Shown piece after piece: positions 8,225 through 17,751 of a stretch of DNA of 64,000 nt (position 1 is its first letter; each line of letters opens with the position of its first letter). The notes below the pieces were generated by a model. The model was not told where the DNA came from, made no database searches, and was given only the letters and a program-made list of their open reading frames with translations. This DNA is from Brumimicrobium aurantiacum (GTDB lineage Bacteria; Bacteroidota; Bacteroidia; Flavobacteriales_D; Crocinitomicaceae), in assembly GCF_003402975.1 (NCBI RefSeq), contig NZ_QURB01000003.1:124001-188000 (forward strand), in the 5' to 3' direction. The position numbers were made by a program, and so were the translations under genes.

Positions 8225-10306
8225 TTAAAACCCAACCTTCACACCTCCATAATAATTTCGTGTTGCAGCAGGATTGAAATAACGGTCTCCATAGGCGTTA
8301 ATATCATTTCCTAAACTGTATTTTTCATTCAGGAAATTATCAATTCCAGCGAAGAATTCCAACTGTAAACTTTTTGATAATTCCCATTTCCACGTGGCTT
8401 TAAGTTGAACCAAATTGAATTCATCAGAAAAGACAGAATTCGCATCGTTAAGTGGCATTGCTGACATGTAATAATGTGAAACGTTTATTCCAATTTGGTG
8501 TGGAAACTCGAAGCTTAAAGTGTTGGACCAAGTATTGTCGGGCACTGCAGTTATCTTATTGTTTGAATAATCATTTTCGTCGACTTGATAATTCCCGAAA
8601 CGGTAATGATTGTAAGTAAATGCTGTTTGGAACTTTAATTCACGTATAAATCCTTTGTCTTTAGGTGTAATTAAATAAGTCCAAACTAAAGCTTCAATTC
8701 CTTGTTGATTCATTTCTCCTGCATTCACAAAATACTCAGCTCCACCTTCGTCCAATTGTCTTACAATTCCATTATTCATGTCGTAAAAATAGTAGCCAAG
8801 GTCGGCAATAAATCGTCTGTTTGAAGACTCCCAACGTAAACCAATTTCATAATTAATTCCTGTTTCTGGATTTAATTCGGTGTTGATTGTTTGGTCAGAA
8901 GAACGCACTTCTGCAATGGTTGGTGGTGAATATCCTTTTGAAATGCTTCCACGAAAAGCAAAGTTTTTGGTAATGAGCAATGAAGTAGCCACACGTGGCA
9001 TTAAAATATTTCCAAAATCAATTGTTCCTTCTGGATTCGCAACGATAGGATAAAGAGAATTATAATTTATTTTCATATGATTTAAGCCAATCGATCCCTC
9101 AATTGTCCAGCGATCAAATAAATTTGTCATTGCACGATAAAAGTAACTCCCTTGCGTATTGTCTAATTCATCTTTGGCTTGCGCGTCTCCTTTTACTCCG
9201 CCATTATTGTCGAAATTGTCTATGGCTGCCCATCCTTTCTGACCTTCAAAGCCGAGTTGCATTTCCCATCTAATCTTTGTGTTAACAGTATCTTTGTAAG
9301 AAAAGAATGTACGTAAACCTAAGTTTTGTTCCTTACGAAATTCGTAGTTGGTAATGAATGGATTTTCAAAATTGGTATGTGAACCAAAAACGCTTATGGT
9401 ATGTGATAAATTCTTCGTGATTTTTGAATCGTGCGCAATTCCTCCGTAAAATGTTTCATTGTAAATCCCTGCATCTTGCTCTTCTGCAGAAGGATTTGGT
9501 CCAGCTGCAGGCCTAGCCATTGTGGGATGTTCTAAAAATTGAAATTCAGTTAGTCCACCTGGTGATTCGTAATGTAAATCGGAGAACAATGCCAAAACAC
9601 GCAATTCATTTTTATCTGAATATTTCCATTTGTGTGCTGTTTGGAAGGTGAATTTATTCAAAGCTGATTGATCTCTATAGCCATCCGACTGTGTATACGA
9701 CTGGTCTACAGAAAAAGAATATTGTTCATTAACTTTTCGCTGCACAGAAAGTTGTTCCTGAAATAAGCCGAATGAACCTCCATTCAATAAAAGAGAAGCT
9801 TGATTTTCCTTGACATCAAAACCTTTCGGTTGCAAACGAATAACGCCGCCAGAATTAGCTCCATAAAGTGATCCATCAGGTCCTTTGATTACATGAATGG
9901 ACGACAAAGAGGCTGGATCGATTAAATTCAAATAGGTATTTCCTCCTGCATCAGTTAATGGAAATTCATCCATGTAAATCTTTGTATTTCGAATTCCGAA
10001 CGGAGAACGAATCAAACTACCTCGCATTGCCAATCGATAACTACCTGGAGAACGTTGTTCCATCCTGATTCCAGAGACAGTATTTATTGCAGGGAGTAAA
10101 GTCGTTGTTCCTTGCGTTTCAATCAGCTCTTTGGAAATGTTTTGCGCCGAAGAAGTAAGCCCTAACAATGGTAATTTGTTGAAATAAGCGAGAATGTCTA
10201 CTGTTTCAAAATTTGTTGCTTTTACCTTGGGAAGTGAGTCTGATTTCTGTCCAAAAAGAATTGAGAAGGAGAATATAGAGACTGTTAATAAATGGAATTT
10301 ATACAT
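8225..10306 (-). CDS. TonB-dependent outer-membrane receptor
   Basis: A 693-residue protein with a signal peptide (LLTVSIFSFSILFG), an N-terminal plug and a 22-strand-type barrel ending in an aromatic residue (GGVKVGF). The plug is shown by TLLPAINTVSGIRMEQ, RLAMRGSLIRSPFGIRN and SIHVIKGPDGSLYGANSGG. Such receptors import iron complexes, vitamins or carbohydrates using TonB-ExbBD energy. No SusD partner follows, which favours a metal-chelate or vitamin ligand over glycans. The ligand is not predictable from the sequence alone. Confidence 0.92.
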   Translation of the reverse strand: MYKFHLLTVSIFSFSILFGQKSDSLPKVKATNFETVDILAYFNKLPLLGLTSSAQNISKELIETQGTTTLLPAINTVSGIRMEQRSPGSYRLAMRGSLIRSPFGIRNTKIYMDEFPLTDAGGNTYLNLIDPASLSSIHVIKGPDGSLYGANSGGVIRLQPKGFDVKENQASLLLNGGSFGLFQEQLSVQRKVNEQYSFSVDQSYTQSDGYRDQSALNKFTFQTAHKWKYSDKNELRVLALFSDLHYESPGGLTEFQFLEHPTMARPAAGPNPSAEEQDAGIYNETFYGGIAHDSKITKNLSHTISVFGSHTNFENPFITNYEFRKEQNLGLRTFFSYKDTVNTKIRWEMQLGFEGQKGWAAIDNFDNNGGVKGDAQAKDELDNTQGSYFYRAMTNLFDRWTIEGSIGLNHMKINYNSLYPIVANPEGTIDFGNILMPRVATSLLITKNFAFRGSISKGYSPPTIAEVRSSDQTINTELNPETGINYEIGLRWESSNRRFIADLGYYFYDMNNGIVRQLDEGGAEYFVNAGEMNQQGIEALVWTYLITPKDKGFIRELKFQTAFTYNHYRFGNYQVDENDYSNNKITAVPDNTWSNTLSFEFPHQIGINVSHYYMSAMPLNDANSVFSDEFNLVQLKATWKWELSKSLQLEFFAGIDNFLNEKYSLGNDINAYGDRYFNPAATRNYYGGVKVGF

Positions 10307-10376
10307 TTAGAAGGGAGTTTTAAAAAATAGAATAACCGCAAAGCTCACAAAGAAGTCGCAAAGATCGAAAAGGTTT

Positions 10377-10463
10377 TATTCACCGTTGGTGAATATCAAA
10401 AAAGTGAAAGAAATCATATTAATATCGTTTTTTTTGTAGCCTCTCACGGCCGTGAGAGGCTAC
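10377..10463. repeat. Palindrome pair between TonB receptor and sugar dehydrogenase
   Basis: Two hairpins stand in tandem. The first is TATTCACC-GTT-GGTGAATA (10377-10395). The second is a perfect 28-bp palindrome at 10436-10463, GTAGCCTCTCACGG plus its reverse complement, flanked by T8 on the left and A8 on the right. The second can terminate transcription in both directions and would end the dehydrogenase mRNA coming from the right. The intergenic region 10307-10513 shows no gene. Confidence 0.7.
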
Positions 10464-10513
10464 AAAAAAAACAAACGATGTTTTCCTTTTATAAATGTTG
10501 GATTGTAACTTTT

Positions 10514-11767
10514 CTAATTCGTAATTAAATAAAGTTTCCCGCCATCAGTTATCGTATACAACACACCGTTTTCTCCTTGGATAATATCTCTAAAACGTTC
10601 GCCCTCTTCGGTTAAAAGTCTTTCTTCACCAACTACCTTATTGTCTTCAATCACTAATCGGGTAATAAAATTGCTACTCAATCCTGCAAGGAATAAATTG
10701 TTTTCCCATTCAGGAATGTTGTTTCCTGCATAAAACGTCATTCCACTTGCTGAAATCACAGGATCCCAATAATAAACTGGCTGTTCCATTCCTTCTTTTT
10801 GTTGAATTACTGGATCACCTATTTTAGTTCCAATATATTCTATTCCGTATGTGATTACTGGCCATCCATAGTTGTTTCCTGGTTTAATTAAGTTCAATTC
10901 ATCTCCACCACGCGGACCAAATTCATTACTCCATAATTCTCCAGTTACTGGGTGGAAAGCTAAACCTTGTGGATTTCTGTGACCATAACTGTAAATTTCG
11001 GGTAACGCTCCTTCTTGATCAGCAAACGGATTTCCTTCTACAGCTTTTCCATCTGTTGTGATGTGTACAATTTTCCCTAAGGTTGAACCTAGATCTTGCG
11101 CGTAATCGCGTGTTTCTTTGTCTGAACGTTCTCCAACACTTACAAATAAATTCCCTTCTTGGTTAAAAAGAATTCTACCACCGTAATGTAGTTTTCCATC
11201 ATAAGTAGGAGAGGTGCGGAAAATCACTTGCGCATTTTCAATTGTTTTTTCATCATCGGCTAATTTTCCCTTGGCAACAGCAGTGTGATTTCCTTCTTCC
11301 ATTTCTTCAGTGAAAGTCCAATACACCATTCTATCATTTTCAAAATCTGGTGAAATCGTTATGCCTAAAAGTCCTCCTTGTGCTCTGTCATCTACTTCTG
11401 GTAAACCAGTTATTTCCTCACTTAATTCACCTGTTTCTATGTTTACAATTTTTAAAACACCTTCTTTTTCGGTTACCAATAACCTACCATCTGGTAGTTC
11501 AACAGCACCCCAAGGTGAGTCTAGATCTTCAGTAATAACCTTGGCTTGGAAAGGAGTTGTTGTTTTTACACCCGAAATTCTTGTTTGCCCTTCAAAAGCA
11601 GGTTCGTAATCTGCATTTGCTTTGTTTGTTTCAACAGGAGGGATAGAATCTTTAATTTTTTGGTTTTCCGAAGTTAAATCTGCTGTATTTGTTTGGGATG
11701 TTGAGTTTTCTGAATTGCATGCCATTAATGTTGCTGCAAATAGTAAAGAGGTGTAAATGATTTTCAT
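10514..11767 (-). CDS. PQQ-dependent aldose/sorbosone dehydrogenase-like lipoprotein
   Basis: Lipoprotein signal (LLFAATLMAC, Cys 17), a polar linker to about residue 70, then a six-bladed beta-propeller of the glucose/sorbosone dehydrogenase (YliI/GSDH) family. Recognisable pieces are DLDSPWGAVELPDGRLLVTE, GGLLGITISPDF, YSYGHRNPQGLAFHP, NEFGPRGGDELNLI and NYGWPVITYG. Family members oxidise aldose sugars in the periplasm with PQQ. No PQQ biosynthesis gene is in view. It is monocistronic, with palindromes downstream. Confidence 0.9.
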   Translation of the reverse strand: MKIIYTSLLFAATLMACNSENSTSQTNTADLTSENQKIKDSIPPVETNKANADYEPAFEGQTRISGVKTTTPFQAKVITEDLDSPWGAVELPDGRLLVTEKEGVLKIVNIETGELSEEITGLPEVDDRAQGGLLGITISPDFENDRMVYWTFTEEMEEGNHTAVAKGKLADDEKTIENAQVIFRTSPTYDGKLHYGGRILFNQEGNLFVSVGERSDKETRDYAQDLGSTLGKIVHITTDGKAVEGNPFADQEGALPEIYSYGHRNPQGLAFHPVTGELWSNEFGPRGGDELNLIKPGNNYGWPVITYGIEYIGTKIGDPVIQQKEGMEQPVYYWDPVISASGMTFYAGNNIPEWENNLFLAGLSSNFITRLVIEDNKVVGEERLLTEEGERFRDIIQGENGVLYTITDGGKLYLITN

Positions 11768-11908
11768 ATTGTTTGATTTTCTATAAAATTAGTTCTTTGC
11801 TTAAATATAAGAATTAAAAGAAGATTTTAATGACATAAGCCATTCATTCATATTTATTAGTAATTGAGATATTTTTTTCAAAAAGTAAGTTTACTTTTTA
11901 TTTTAGTG

Positions 11909-11916
11909 TATTTTTG
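11909..11916 (+). promoter_or_regulatory. Bacteroidota-type -7 box (TATTTTTG) for the lipoprotein gene at 11941
   Basis: TATTTTTG matches TAnnTTTG, 24 nt before the start codon. A clear -33 TTG was not found. Confidence 0.5.
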
Positions 11917-11940
11917 CAAAAATCTAATAATTAATAAAAT

Positions 11941-12399
11941 ATGAAAAAAGTACTATTATTTTTACTTGTTGTTGTAGTAGCAATAAGCTGTAAAAAAGAA
12001 AATCGAATAGAAAGAAATCTTTGGAAAAAAGATGGTGAGTGGAATATAAAAAGCTGGACAGAAACATCAACCTCATCACAATATCCTGAAGATAATTATT
12101 CAGAGACTTATGTGAACTTTGGAACATTTAAGTTTAATAAAGATGGTTCAGGTTCCATGACATATAATGACGGGAATTCGGCTTATGCTGAACAGATTAC
12201 TTATGAAAATACTGAAAATTCATTAACTATTTTTGACAGTGATGGTGATGGGACAATTTTTGATATGACATGGGAAAAGAATGAAATGACTTTGAGTTTA
12301 AAAGAGTCAGAAACTTATACAAGTTATGATCCTAATACTGGAGAACAGGTGGTTGTAAATTATACTTATGATGTATCAATTGACTGCGAAAAGAAATAA
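11941..12399 (+). CDS. Small lipoprotein, lipocalin-like size, function unknown
   Basis: 152 residues with a strong lipoprotein signal (VLLFLLVVVVAISCKKE, Cys 18). The mature part is beta-rich and acidic: WNIKSWTETS, FGTFKFNKDGSGSMTY, LTIFDSDGDGTIFDMTWEKN, MTLSLKES. The alternating strand pattern resembles the lipocalin-like small lipoproteins common in Bacteroidota, but no assigned function can be read from it. It stands alone, with its own promoter box and a hairpin/T-run downstream near 12420-12452. Confidence 0.75.
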   Translation: MKKVLLFLLVVVVAISCKKENRIERNLWKKDGEWNIKSWTETSTSSQYPEDNYSETYVNFGTFKFNKDGSGSMTYNDGNSAYAEQITYENTENSLTIFDSDGDGTIFDMTWEKNEMTLSLKESETYTSYDPNTGEQVVVNYTYDVSIDCEKK

Positions 12400-12490
12400 G
12401 TCATCAAGAAAATAATTTTAACGGGGGTCATATGGCTTCCGTTTTTTTTTGTTTTTTTAATTAGAATAAATTGAAACTAGGATTAACAAA

Positions 12491-12988
12491 ATGCAACTCA
12501 CTCATTACAATACTGAATTTAAAAAACGAAAGTTTCCTATTACATTAGTCTGTGATAAAGTCACCAATTCCCCAAATATTGGAAGTTTATTCAGAACAGC
12601 AGATGCATTTGGAATAAGTAAGTTGATTTTATGTGGTGAAGTAAATGTTGGACGTAAAGTGACCAAAACTTCTCGATCAACGGAGAAAACCGTTCCATAC
12701 GAAATTCATGAGTCTGCAGCTACAGTCGTTGAAAATTTAAAACAACAAGGTGTTCAAATTATCGCCATAGAAATTACCAGTCAAAGTAAAGCTTTGCATA
12801 CTTATACTTTTGACATTGAAAAACCAATTGCCTTTATTGTCGGCGATGAAAATTTTGGTGTGTCAGCAGAAATCCTCCAAATTGCTGATGAAACCTTGCA
12901 TATTGAAATGTTTGGTGATAATAGCAGTATGAATGTCGCGCAAGCCACCAATATTGCCTTGTACGAAGTGACAAAACAGTTGGTGTAG
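12491..12988 (+). CDS. SpoU/TrmH-family RNA 2'-O-methyltransferase
   Basis: 165 residues forming a minimal SPOUT methyltransferase. Motif 1 is NSPNIGSLFRTADAFG with the catalytic Arg, motif 2 is IAFIVGDENFGVS, and motif 3 is MFGDNSSMNVAQATNIALYE, which forms the SAM-binding knot. These enzymes methylate ribose 2'-OH in tRNA or rRNA. The short length without an N-terminal substrate domain is closer to TrmL/TrmH-like proteins than to RlmB. The target nucleotide is unknown. Confidence 0.9.
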   Translation: MQLTHYNTEFKKRKFPITLVCDKVTNSPNIGSLFRTADAFGISKLILCGEVNVGRKVTKTSRSTEKTVPYEIHESAATVVENLKQQGVQIIAIEITSQSKALHTYTFDIEKPIAFIVGDENFGVSAEILQIADETLHIEMFGDNSSMNVAQATNIALYEVTKQLV

Positions 12989-13147
12989 ATTGGAGTGTGG
13001 TGGAAAATAGATGACACGGGACATCGACAAACTCAGTCACCGATGTCAACATTGATTTTATACGGATTTTTTCTTCTAGCCTCATAAATTCAATCGCCCA
13101 TTCACACATTTTACTATTTTTATCTTTTTCAGAATAGAATCAGATAT

Positions 13148-15259
13148 ATGCAAGAAGTAAAATACATCATCAACCAAACGCAACTTCAATCGAAGAACAT
13201 TGAAGCAACTTTAAAACTCCTTGCTGAAGGGGCAACTATTCCATTTATTTCTCGCTATAGAAAAGAAGCTACTGGCGGACTCGATGAGGTAGAAATCGCT
13301 AACATTCGTGATGCAAGTTTACAATTCAATAAAATTACCGACCGACAAGCAACAATAAAAAAGGTCATTGAAGAGCAAGACGCATTAACAAAGGAATTAA
13401 CTCAAAAAATTGATGCTTGTTTTGACTTGATTGAGCTCGAAGATATTTACTTGCCTTATAAAAAGAAGAGAAAAACAAGAGCTGAGTCTGCCCGTCAACT
13501 AGGTTTAGAAGGCTTAGCAAAAATAATCATGGCGCAAGGAAGTCAAGTGCCTAAAGATGCTGCAAATCGATTCGTTAAAGGTGAAGTGAAAGATACTGAA
13601 GCTGCTTTGGCAGGGGCAAGAGACATTATTGCGGAATGGATTAACGAAAATGGTGCTGTGCGAAGTCGATTGAGAAAATCCTATGCTAATTATAGTCAGC
13701 TCAATTCTAAGGTGATAAAATCGAAAAAAGAAGAGGCTGAAAAATACCGCGACTATTTTGATTATTCTTCCTCTTTAAAAAAGTGTCCATCTTACCGTTT
13801 TCTTGCAATATACAGAGCCAATAAAGAAGGTTTTTTACGCATGAAAGTTGTCGTAGATGAAGATCAGATTTTTGACTTTTTACACCGTTTTTATGTCAAG
13901 AAGCATTCCCCAATGACCGACCAGATTGAAATGGCGTATGAAGATGCATACAAAAGATTATTGCACCCAGCACTTGAAAATGAAGCTTTGTCGGAAAAGA
14001 AAGCCGAGGCAGATCGCAATGCGATTAAAGTTTTCTCTGATAATCTGAGACAATTGTTACTCGCTCCGCCTTTAGGAAAACGACGAATTTTAGCTATTGA
14101 TCCAGGGTTTAGAACGGGATGTAAAGTGGTTTGCTTAGATGAAGCAGGAGAATTGTTGACCAATGTTACGATTTTTCCTCACGCACCACAACGTGAAACA
14201 GACAAAGCAAAAAGTAAAATTTGGCAATTGGTGGAAGCGCATAAAATTGATGCTATTGCCATTGGAAATGGAACCGCAAGTCGCGAAACAGAATTCATGG
14301 TAAAACGCATTAAATTTAAAACAGATGTGGATGTTTTTGTGGTTTCAGAAGATGGAGCTTCTGTATATAGTGCAAGTGCTATTGCACGTAAAGAATTTCC
14401 AGATTACGATGTGACGGTTCGTGGTTCTGTTTCAATTGGGAGAAGATTAATGGATCCGTTGGCTGAATTGGTGAAAATTGACCCAAAATCAATTGGAGTT
14501 GGACAGTACCAACACGAAGTAGATCAAAAATTGTTGAAGGAAAGTCTAGACGATGTGATTATTTCTTGTGTAAACGAAGTGGGCGTAAACTTAAATACTG
14601 CCTCACCTTATTTATTAAGTTACGTTTCAGGTTTAGGTCCACAATTGGCAGAAAACATCGTTGAATATCGCAGAGAAAACAATGGTTTTACTTCTCGAAA
14701 ACAATTGAAGAAAGTGAAACGACTTGGAGAAAAAGCCTATGAACAGTGTGCTGGATTTTTGAGGATTTCTGATGCGAAAAATCCCTTGGATAACTCTGCT
14801 GTTCACCCGGAAAGTTATGCTTCCATTGAAAAAATGGCCAAACAATTGAAAATGACGGTTGAAGATTTGATTGGAAATTCGGAAGTGTTAGATCAACTTA
14901 AAAAGGAAGATTTTCCTTATATCGATGGTTTTACCTTTGAAGATGTGATTAAAGAATTGAAAAAACCAGGACGAGATCCACGTCAAAAGGTGAAGGTTTT
15001 AGAATTTGACAGTACAGTAAAATCGATTGATGATTTGTCAATTGGTAAAAAACTCAATGGAATCGTGACCAATGTTACTAATTTTGGTGCTTTTGTAAAT
15101 ATTGGAATCAAAGAAAATGGTTTAATACACAAATCGAACTTAGCCAATACTTTTGTTGAAAATCCTGCAGATTATATCAAACTACATGAACATGTCAGCG
15201 TTGAAGTCATTCAATTGGATGTTGATAGGAAAAGAATAGGATTAAAGCGAGCTGAATAA
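13148..15259 (+). CDS. tex: Tex-family RNA-binding transcription accessory protein
   Basis: 703 residues with the full Tex architecture. The helical N-terminus contains GATIPFISRYRKEATGGLDE. A YqgF/RNase H-like domain starts around residue 313 (AIDPGFRTGCKVV), helix-hairpin-helix repeats lie around 480-540 (LNTASPYLLSYVSGLGP), and a C-terminal S1 domain begins around 630 (GIVTNVTNFGAFVNIG). Tex binds nucleic acids and influences transcription and ribosome-associated processes. The length is slightly under the usual 710-780. It follows the methyltransferase gene after 159 nt and seems independently transcribed. Confidence 0.95.
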   Translation: MQEVKYIINQTQLQSKNIEATLKLLAEGATIPFISRYRKEATGGLDEVEIANIRDASLQFNKITDRQATIKKVIEEQDALTKELTQKIDACFDLIELEDIYLPYKKKRKTRAESARQLGLEGLAKIIMAQGSQVPKDAANRFVKGEVKDTEAALAGARDIIAEWINENGAVRSRLRKSYANYSQLNSKVIKSKKEEAEKYRDYFDYSSSLKKCPSYRFLAIYRANKEGFLRMKVVVDEDQIFDFLHRFYVKKHSPMTDQIEMAYEDAYKRLLHPALENEALSEKKAEADRNAIKVFSDNLRQLLLAPPLGKRRILAIDPGFRTGCKVVCLDEAGELLTNVTIFPHAPQRETDKAKSKIWQLVEAHKIDAIAIGNGTASRETEFMVKRIKFKTDVDVFVVSEDGASVYSASAIARKEFPDYDVTVRGSVSIGRRLMDPLAELVKIDPKSIGVGQYQHEVDQKLLKESLDDVIISCVNEVGVNLNTASPYLLSYVSGLGPQLAENIVEYRRENNGFTSRKQLKKVKRLGEKAYEQCAGFLRISDAKNPLDNSAVHPESYASIEKMAKQLKMTVEDLIGNSEVLDQLKKEDFPYIDGFTFEDVIKELKKPGRDPRQKVKVLEFDSTVKSIDDLSIGKKLNGIVTNVTNFGAFVNIGIKENGLIHKSNLANTFVENPADYIKLHEHVSVEVIQLDVDRKRIGLKRAE

Positions 15260-15317
15260 AATCAGATTTAGTTATGTATATTGTCGATTGAACTAATTTT
15301 ATCGGGAGAGGTACGAT

Positions 15318-15890
15318 TTGGAAGTTGACGTTACGAATGACTTTTTATTTTATTATATAAAGTATATGAATTCATTTAATAAATTATTTAAACCTACGAA
15401 GTCCAAAAATAAATTTTGGATTTTACTCAAAACCTATTTACAAACTTCAATTTTTTGGATCATTTTCTTAGGCATCGTGCCCTTTGGATTAATTCAATTT
15501 GAAAGTGAATTTTTTGGATTTATATTTTCGCCTCAAAAAATAATTGCTGTTTTTTTATTTATCAGTTTTAGCTCTCTTGCCTTGTATAGTGCATACATTA
15601 TGAGCAGCAAAGGAGAAGGTACGCCCTTGCCAATGGATTGTGCGGTTAAACTTGTTAGTATTGGTCCTTATCGAATTTGGAGAAATCCGATGGCTGTGTC
15701 TGGAATAGGTCAAGGGATAGCAATTGGAGTGTATTATGGTTCCGTATTCGTGATTGTTTATGCTATTTGTGGAGCCCTTCTATGGCATTTTTTTGTGAGA
15801 CCCGCAGAGGAGAAAGACCTGCTTAATAGGTTTGGAAAATCCTATGAGAGTTACCAAAAGGCAACTAAAAATTGGATTCCTAGGATTTAG
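15318..15890 (+). CDS. Methyltransferase-family membrane protein (ICMT/PEMT-like)
   Basis: A polytopic membrane protein whose C-terminal half carries the isoprenylcysteine/phospholipid methyltransferase signature: GPYRIWRNPMAVSGIGQGIA, then a helix and RPAEEKDLLNRFGKSYESYQ. This C-terminal part binds SAM in the family. The frame begins with TTG at 15318, preceded by GGGAGAGG. ATG 15366 (MNSFNKLF) is an alternative and perhaps the real start, since the first 16 residues are not conserved-looking. The substrate is unknown. Confidence 0.8.
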   Translation: MEVDVTNDFLFYYIKYMNSFNKLFKPTKSKNKFWILLKTYLQTSIFWIIFLGIVPFGLIQFESEFFGFIFSPQKIIAVFLFISFSSLALYSAYIMSSKGEGTPLPMDCAVKLVSIGPYRIWRNPMAVSGIGQGIAIGVYYGSVFVIVYAICGALLWHFFVRPAEEKDLLNRFGKSYESYQKATKNWIPRI

Positions 15891-15975
15891 AAAAGTTTAT
15901 TAATTTCGAAACAAATACTATCTGACATCAAGAATGTTAAACAATCAATATTTATTTTCATTTTAAAAGCACCCA

Positions 15976-16380
15976 ATGGATTACAAAAAAACAATAAAAG
16001 AAGCGCAAATTATACATTTAGTAATCACCGGTGTTTTGGTGTTAATTTATGTCTTTCTTGGTGATTTAACTGTTGAAATGTTTAAGATTCCAGAAATAAC
16101 TTCTGATGATTATTTCTTTATTGCAATACCGATTGTTGCTTTCTTTTTAGGAAACTATCTTTATAGGAGGCAAGTACAGTCTACTGATGAAAAACTGTCT
16201 ATTGAAAAGAAATGTGAGGTTTTTAAAACAGCCACGATCATGCGTTTAGCAATATTAGAAGGGGCTGCTTTGGTGATTTTGTTTTTAGCACCAAATCTGG
16301 TTTTCTTCGGAGCCTTAATCGTTCTAAATGTGGTAATGATGCGTCCAACCGAAGGTCAGTTTCAAAAGGATTTTGATTAA
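15976..16380 (+). CDS. Four-helix membrane protein, function unknown
   Basis: 134 residues with hydrophobic segments at about 13-32, 46-62, 89-106 and 108-122, and a short charged loop (RRQVQSTDEKLSIEKKCEVF). Small proteins of this layout are widespread in Bacteroidota without assigned function. It lies downstream of the methyltransferase-like gene with an 85-nt gap and converges on proline dehydrogenase. Confidence 0.7.
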   Translation: MDYKKTIKEAQIIHLVITGVLVLIYVFLGDLTVEMFKIPEITSDDYFFIAIPIVAFFLGNYLYRRQVQSTDEKLSIEKKCEVFKTATIMRLAILEGAALVILFLAPNLVFFGALIVLNVVMMRPTEGQFQKDFD

Positions 16381-16386
16381 GTAAAA

Positions 16387-16427
16387 TGAAGCCACTTAAT
16401 ATAAATGGCTTACTTCAATTTTTTATT
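16387..16427 (+). terminator. Hairpin terminator between convergent genes
   Basis: AAGCCA and TGGCTT pair across an 11-nt AT-rich loop, followed by TTCAATTTTTTATTT. It lies in the 61-bp gap between the small membrane protein and proline dehydrogenase and may serve both strands. Confidence 0.55.
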
Positions 16428-16441
16428 TAATGTTGATGATT

Positions 16442-17620
16442 TTAAAACGCAGAAAAACCTTTTCTACGTTTCCATTCTCGTGAAATCAAATTTAATTCAC
16501 GTCCTGTTTGTCCTGCAACAGAAGTGTTTTCATCAGCACGACGCAACAAATAGGGCATAACTTCTTTTACTGGACCATAAGGAACATATTTTGCAACTTG
16601 ATATCCATGAAATGCTAGGTTAAATGAAATGTTGTCTGACATTCCTAGAAGTTGTGCGAAATAGACACGTTTATCGTTTTTCTCTATTCCATGTTCTTCT
16701 AAAAGTTTGACCAACAACTGTGAACTATCTTCGTTGTGTGTTCCACAACAAATTGCACAGGTGTCAATGTTCTCAACCATGTGTTTTATTGCGGTGTTAA
16801 AGTCAATGTCACACGCATTTTTGTCGGGCTGAATAGGGTCTAAATAGCCCATTTCAGCAGCTCTTTCACGCTCTTTTTCCATGTAGGCACCACGCACAAT
16901 TTTACCACCAAATTTATAACCTTCTCGTCGTGCTTTTCTAATTCCTTCTTTAACAATATCTAATCTGTCGTGACGATACATTTGAAAGGTGTTGTAAACA
17001 ATACATTCCTCCTTATTGTATTTGGCCATCATCGATTCTACCATTCGGTCTAAAGTATCTTGAATCCATGATTCTTCTGCATCAATAAAAATTGGAACTT
17101 TTGATTCATAGGCGTAACGACAAATTTCATCAACACGCTTCACCACTTTTCCAAATTCTTCTCTTTCCGCAGGTGTGGGTTCTGCGTCAACGTCATTCAT
17201 TTTTTCTAATAAACCATGACGAGACAACCCCGTAACTTTAAACACAGCAAACGGTATTGCTTTATTACCTTTAGCTTTTGTAATTGTTGCTTTGATTTCA
17301 TCTTTGGTTTCATCAAAACCATCTTCTTCTGTTTTTCCTTCAACAGAATAATCTAAAATTGTACCTACATTATTGTCATAAAGAATTTGAATTGACTCAT
17401 CACAATCATCAATTGTTTCTCCACCACAAAACTGCTTAAAGATGGTCGCCTTAATCATACCTTGAATAGGTAGCCTTAGTTTAAAAGCAATCGGAACCAT
17501 CATTTTACCTATTTGAACCAGCCAGGACTTTCCTACTAGTTTGAACATAGTGTAAGCGCGTTTAAGGTCTTTTGTAGACTTGTATTTAAACGCAATTTCA
17601 GTATTATCAAATGATATCAT
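16442..17620 (-). CDS. Proline dehydrogenase (monofunctional)
   Basis: 392 residues of FAD-dependent proline dehydrogenase, which oxidises proline to pyrroline-5-carboxylate and passes electrons to the quinone pool. The TIM-barrel motifs are VPIFIDAEESWIQ, KIVRGAYMEKERERA and the C-terminal VAKYVPYGPVKEVMPYLLRR followed by ADENTS. No P5C dehydrogenase domain is attached, unlike PutA. A TAAATTTG promoter box ends only 5 nt before the annotated ATG, so the mRNA may be nearly leaderless. Confidence 0.93.
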   Translation of the reverse strand: MISFDNTEIAFKYKSTKDLKRAYTMFKLVGKSWLVQIGKMMVPIAFKLRLPIQGMIKATIFKQFCGGETIDDCDESIQILYDNNVGTILDYSVEGKTEEDGFDETKDEIKATITKAKGNKAIPFAVFKVTGLSRHGLLEKMNDVDAEPTPAEREEFGKVVKRVDEICRYAYESKVPIFIDAEESWIQDTLDRMVESMMAKYNKEECIVYNTFQMYRHDRLDIVKEGIRKARREGYKFGGKIVRGAYMEKERERAAEMGYLDPIQPDKNACDIDFNTAIKHMVENIDTCAICCGTHNEDSSQLLVKLLEEHGIEKNDKRVYFAQLLGMSDNISFNLAFHGYQVAKYVPYGPVKEVMPYLLRRADENTSVAGQTGRELNLISREWKRRKGFSAF

Positions 17621-17624
17621 TTGG

Positions 17625-17632
17625 CAAATTTA
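17625..17632 (-). promoter_or_regulatory. -7 box (TAAATTTG) directly before proline dehydrogenase
   Basis: On the minus strand TAAATTTG fits TAnnTTTG and lies 5-12 nt upstream of the ATG. This places the transcription start at or next to the start codon. Confidence 0.4.
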
Positions 17633-17751
17633 ATTTCTAAAAATTTATTAGCAAGCTTTTTTATGCTATGTTGTTGAATTTTTAACTAATGCGCTTTCAG
17701 AAGTTAAAAAGATTCAGTTGCTTTGTCTTCTATTCAATATTCAAAACAAAG

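Noticed and set aside
7852-8277. 141-codon plus-strand frame over the CoA-transferase start
   Set aside because: It is antisense to a well-recognised gene and runs through a palindrome.
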